Of a stretch of 64,000 nt of DNA, positions 63,326 through 64,000 are shown in pieces. The first letter of the stretch is position 1, and the number at the start of each line of letters is the position of its first letter. The notes below the pieces were generated by a model. That model saw only the letters and a program-made list of their open reading frames with translations, ran no database searches and was not told the origin of the DNA. Origin of the DNA: Patagioenas fasciata (lineage: Eukaryota; Chordata; Aves; Columbiformes; Columbidae); contig NC_092541.1 in the NCBI RefSeq assembly GCF_037038585.1, positions 877,445 through 941,444 of the forward strand, written 5' to 3'. The translations under genes were made by a program, and so were the position numbers.

Positions 63326-64000
63326 TGAGTTATCTTTCTACCACGTTTTCTGTGCATATGTTTCAGAGCAATTTCTTTTACCATTTAAAATAGGGTTTTT
63401 TGCTCAGATTATCAGCTGAACAACCAAATCAGGAATTCAGATCAAGGGTCTGGATCATCGACACAATAAGACACTGGAATCTTCTGTCTAGACGTGTAGT
63501 TCTCCAGTATATGGCAGATGGGAGTCTGTCACTGTAGGGTGACTTTGACAAGTGAAACAGCTGCTGCATCCTATAATAGAGCCTTTCTGGGAATATGTGT
63601 TCTTGAAGTGCTATGTCACCTAAACAAACCAAAACAGGATCTAAAGTTTGTTTTGTGACACTACAAATGAGAAACTAAAGGCAGAAGCGATACAAGTAAT
63701 GCATTGCTGAGGAGTACTCACACAACCTGCTATCTGGTTGGTTTTCTTCCGAATGTTCAGGAAGGATAGAGACTGTAGCCTTGCAGCTTCTATTATAGTA
63801 ACTCATCACGTTATTTTATGTGATTATTAGCTCTCTATTCTCTAGGACTGCAGGAAGGCTGGATATTTGTGGTGCTGTTGATTGCCACATTACTTTACAG
63901 TGTGTTTCCTCAGAGCAGAAATCCTGGGACATAGTGCAGTGGGCCAGACGGTGTTTGTTGTCCGACTATTTCTACACACCAGTTATTTCTACATATGCTG

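Overview
This is vertebrate nuclear DNA from a bird. Seven multi-exon protein genes have vertebrate exon structures and canonical splice sites. The interspersed repeats are almost all CR1 LINE fragments, some with the typical avian 3' end, and no SINEs or L1s were seen. The gene set fits the avian equivalent of human 17q21/17q23 (chicken chromosome 27, the HOXB-bearing chromosome); that placement is from established knowledge and inference. The species cannot be told.

Layout, left to right: CCDC47 (minus, complete CDS 101-5740) and DDX42 (plus, 10119-23157) share a CpG-rich bidirectional promoter near 7.7-8.6 kb. Next come a parathyroid-hormone receptor best called PTH3R (minus, 26066-31750) and a GIRK1-type potassium channel that is a KCNJ3 paralogue (minus, 36266-40575). 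MPP3 (plus, 44244-54260), a RAB18-like GTPase (minus, 55851-59255) and the first two coding exons of DUSP3 (plus, from 59435, running off the right edge) complete the set. I rebuilt each CDS exon by exon. Lengths close in frame: 478, 954, 532, 482, 586 and 205 aa, plus 116 aa of DUSP3.

The most interesting content is evolutionary. PTH3R, the KCNJ3 paralogue and the RAB18-like gene have no orthologue in human that I know of. They sit among genes that flank two separate places on human chromosome 17: CCDC47/DDX42 at 17q23.3 and MPP3/DUSP3 at 17q21.31. PTH3R, KCNJ3-like and MPP3 each have a relative (PTH2R, KCNJ3, MPP4) on human 2q, the HOXD paralogon. The window therefore looks like an intact block of whole-genome-duplication genes that mammals broke and partly lost.

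Other points: three apparent GC-AG introns (one in DDX42, two in PTH3R); a 614-bp block present twice, 8,161 bp apart on either side of PTH3R, with one visible mismatch; and three GC-rich minisatellites (41-bp units inside a CR1, a 22/17-bp compound array filling RAB18-like intron 1, and a 20-bp array in DUSP3 intron 1). The genes do not form one pathway. They cover membrane-protein biogenesis (CCDC47), splicing (DDX42), peptide-hormone signalling (PTH3R), G-protein-gated K+ current (KCNJ3-like), cell-junction scaffolding (MPP3), vesicle or lipid-droplet traffic (RAB18-like) and MAP-kinase dephosphorylation (DUSP3).
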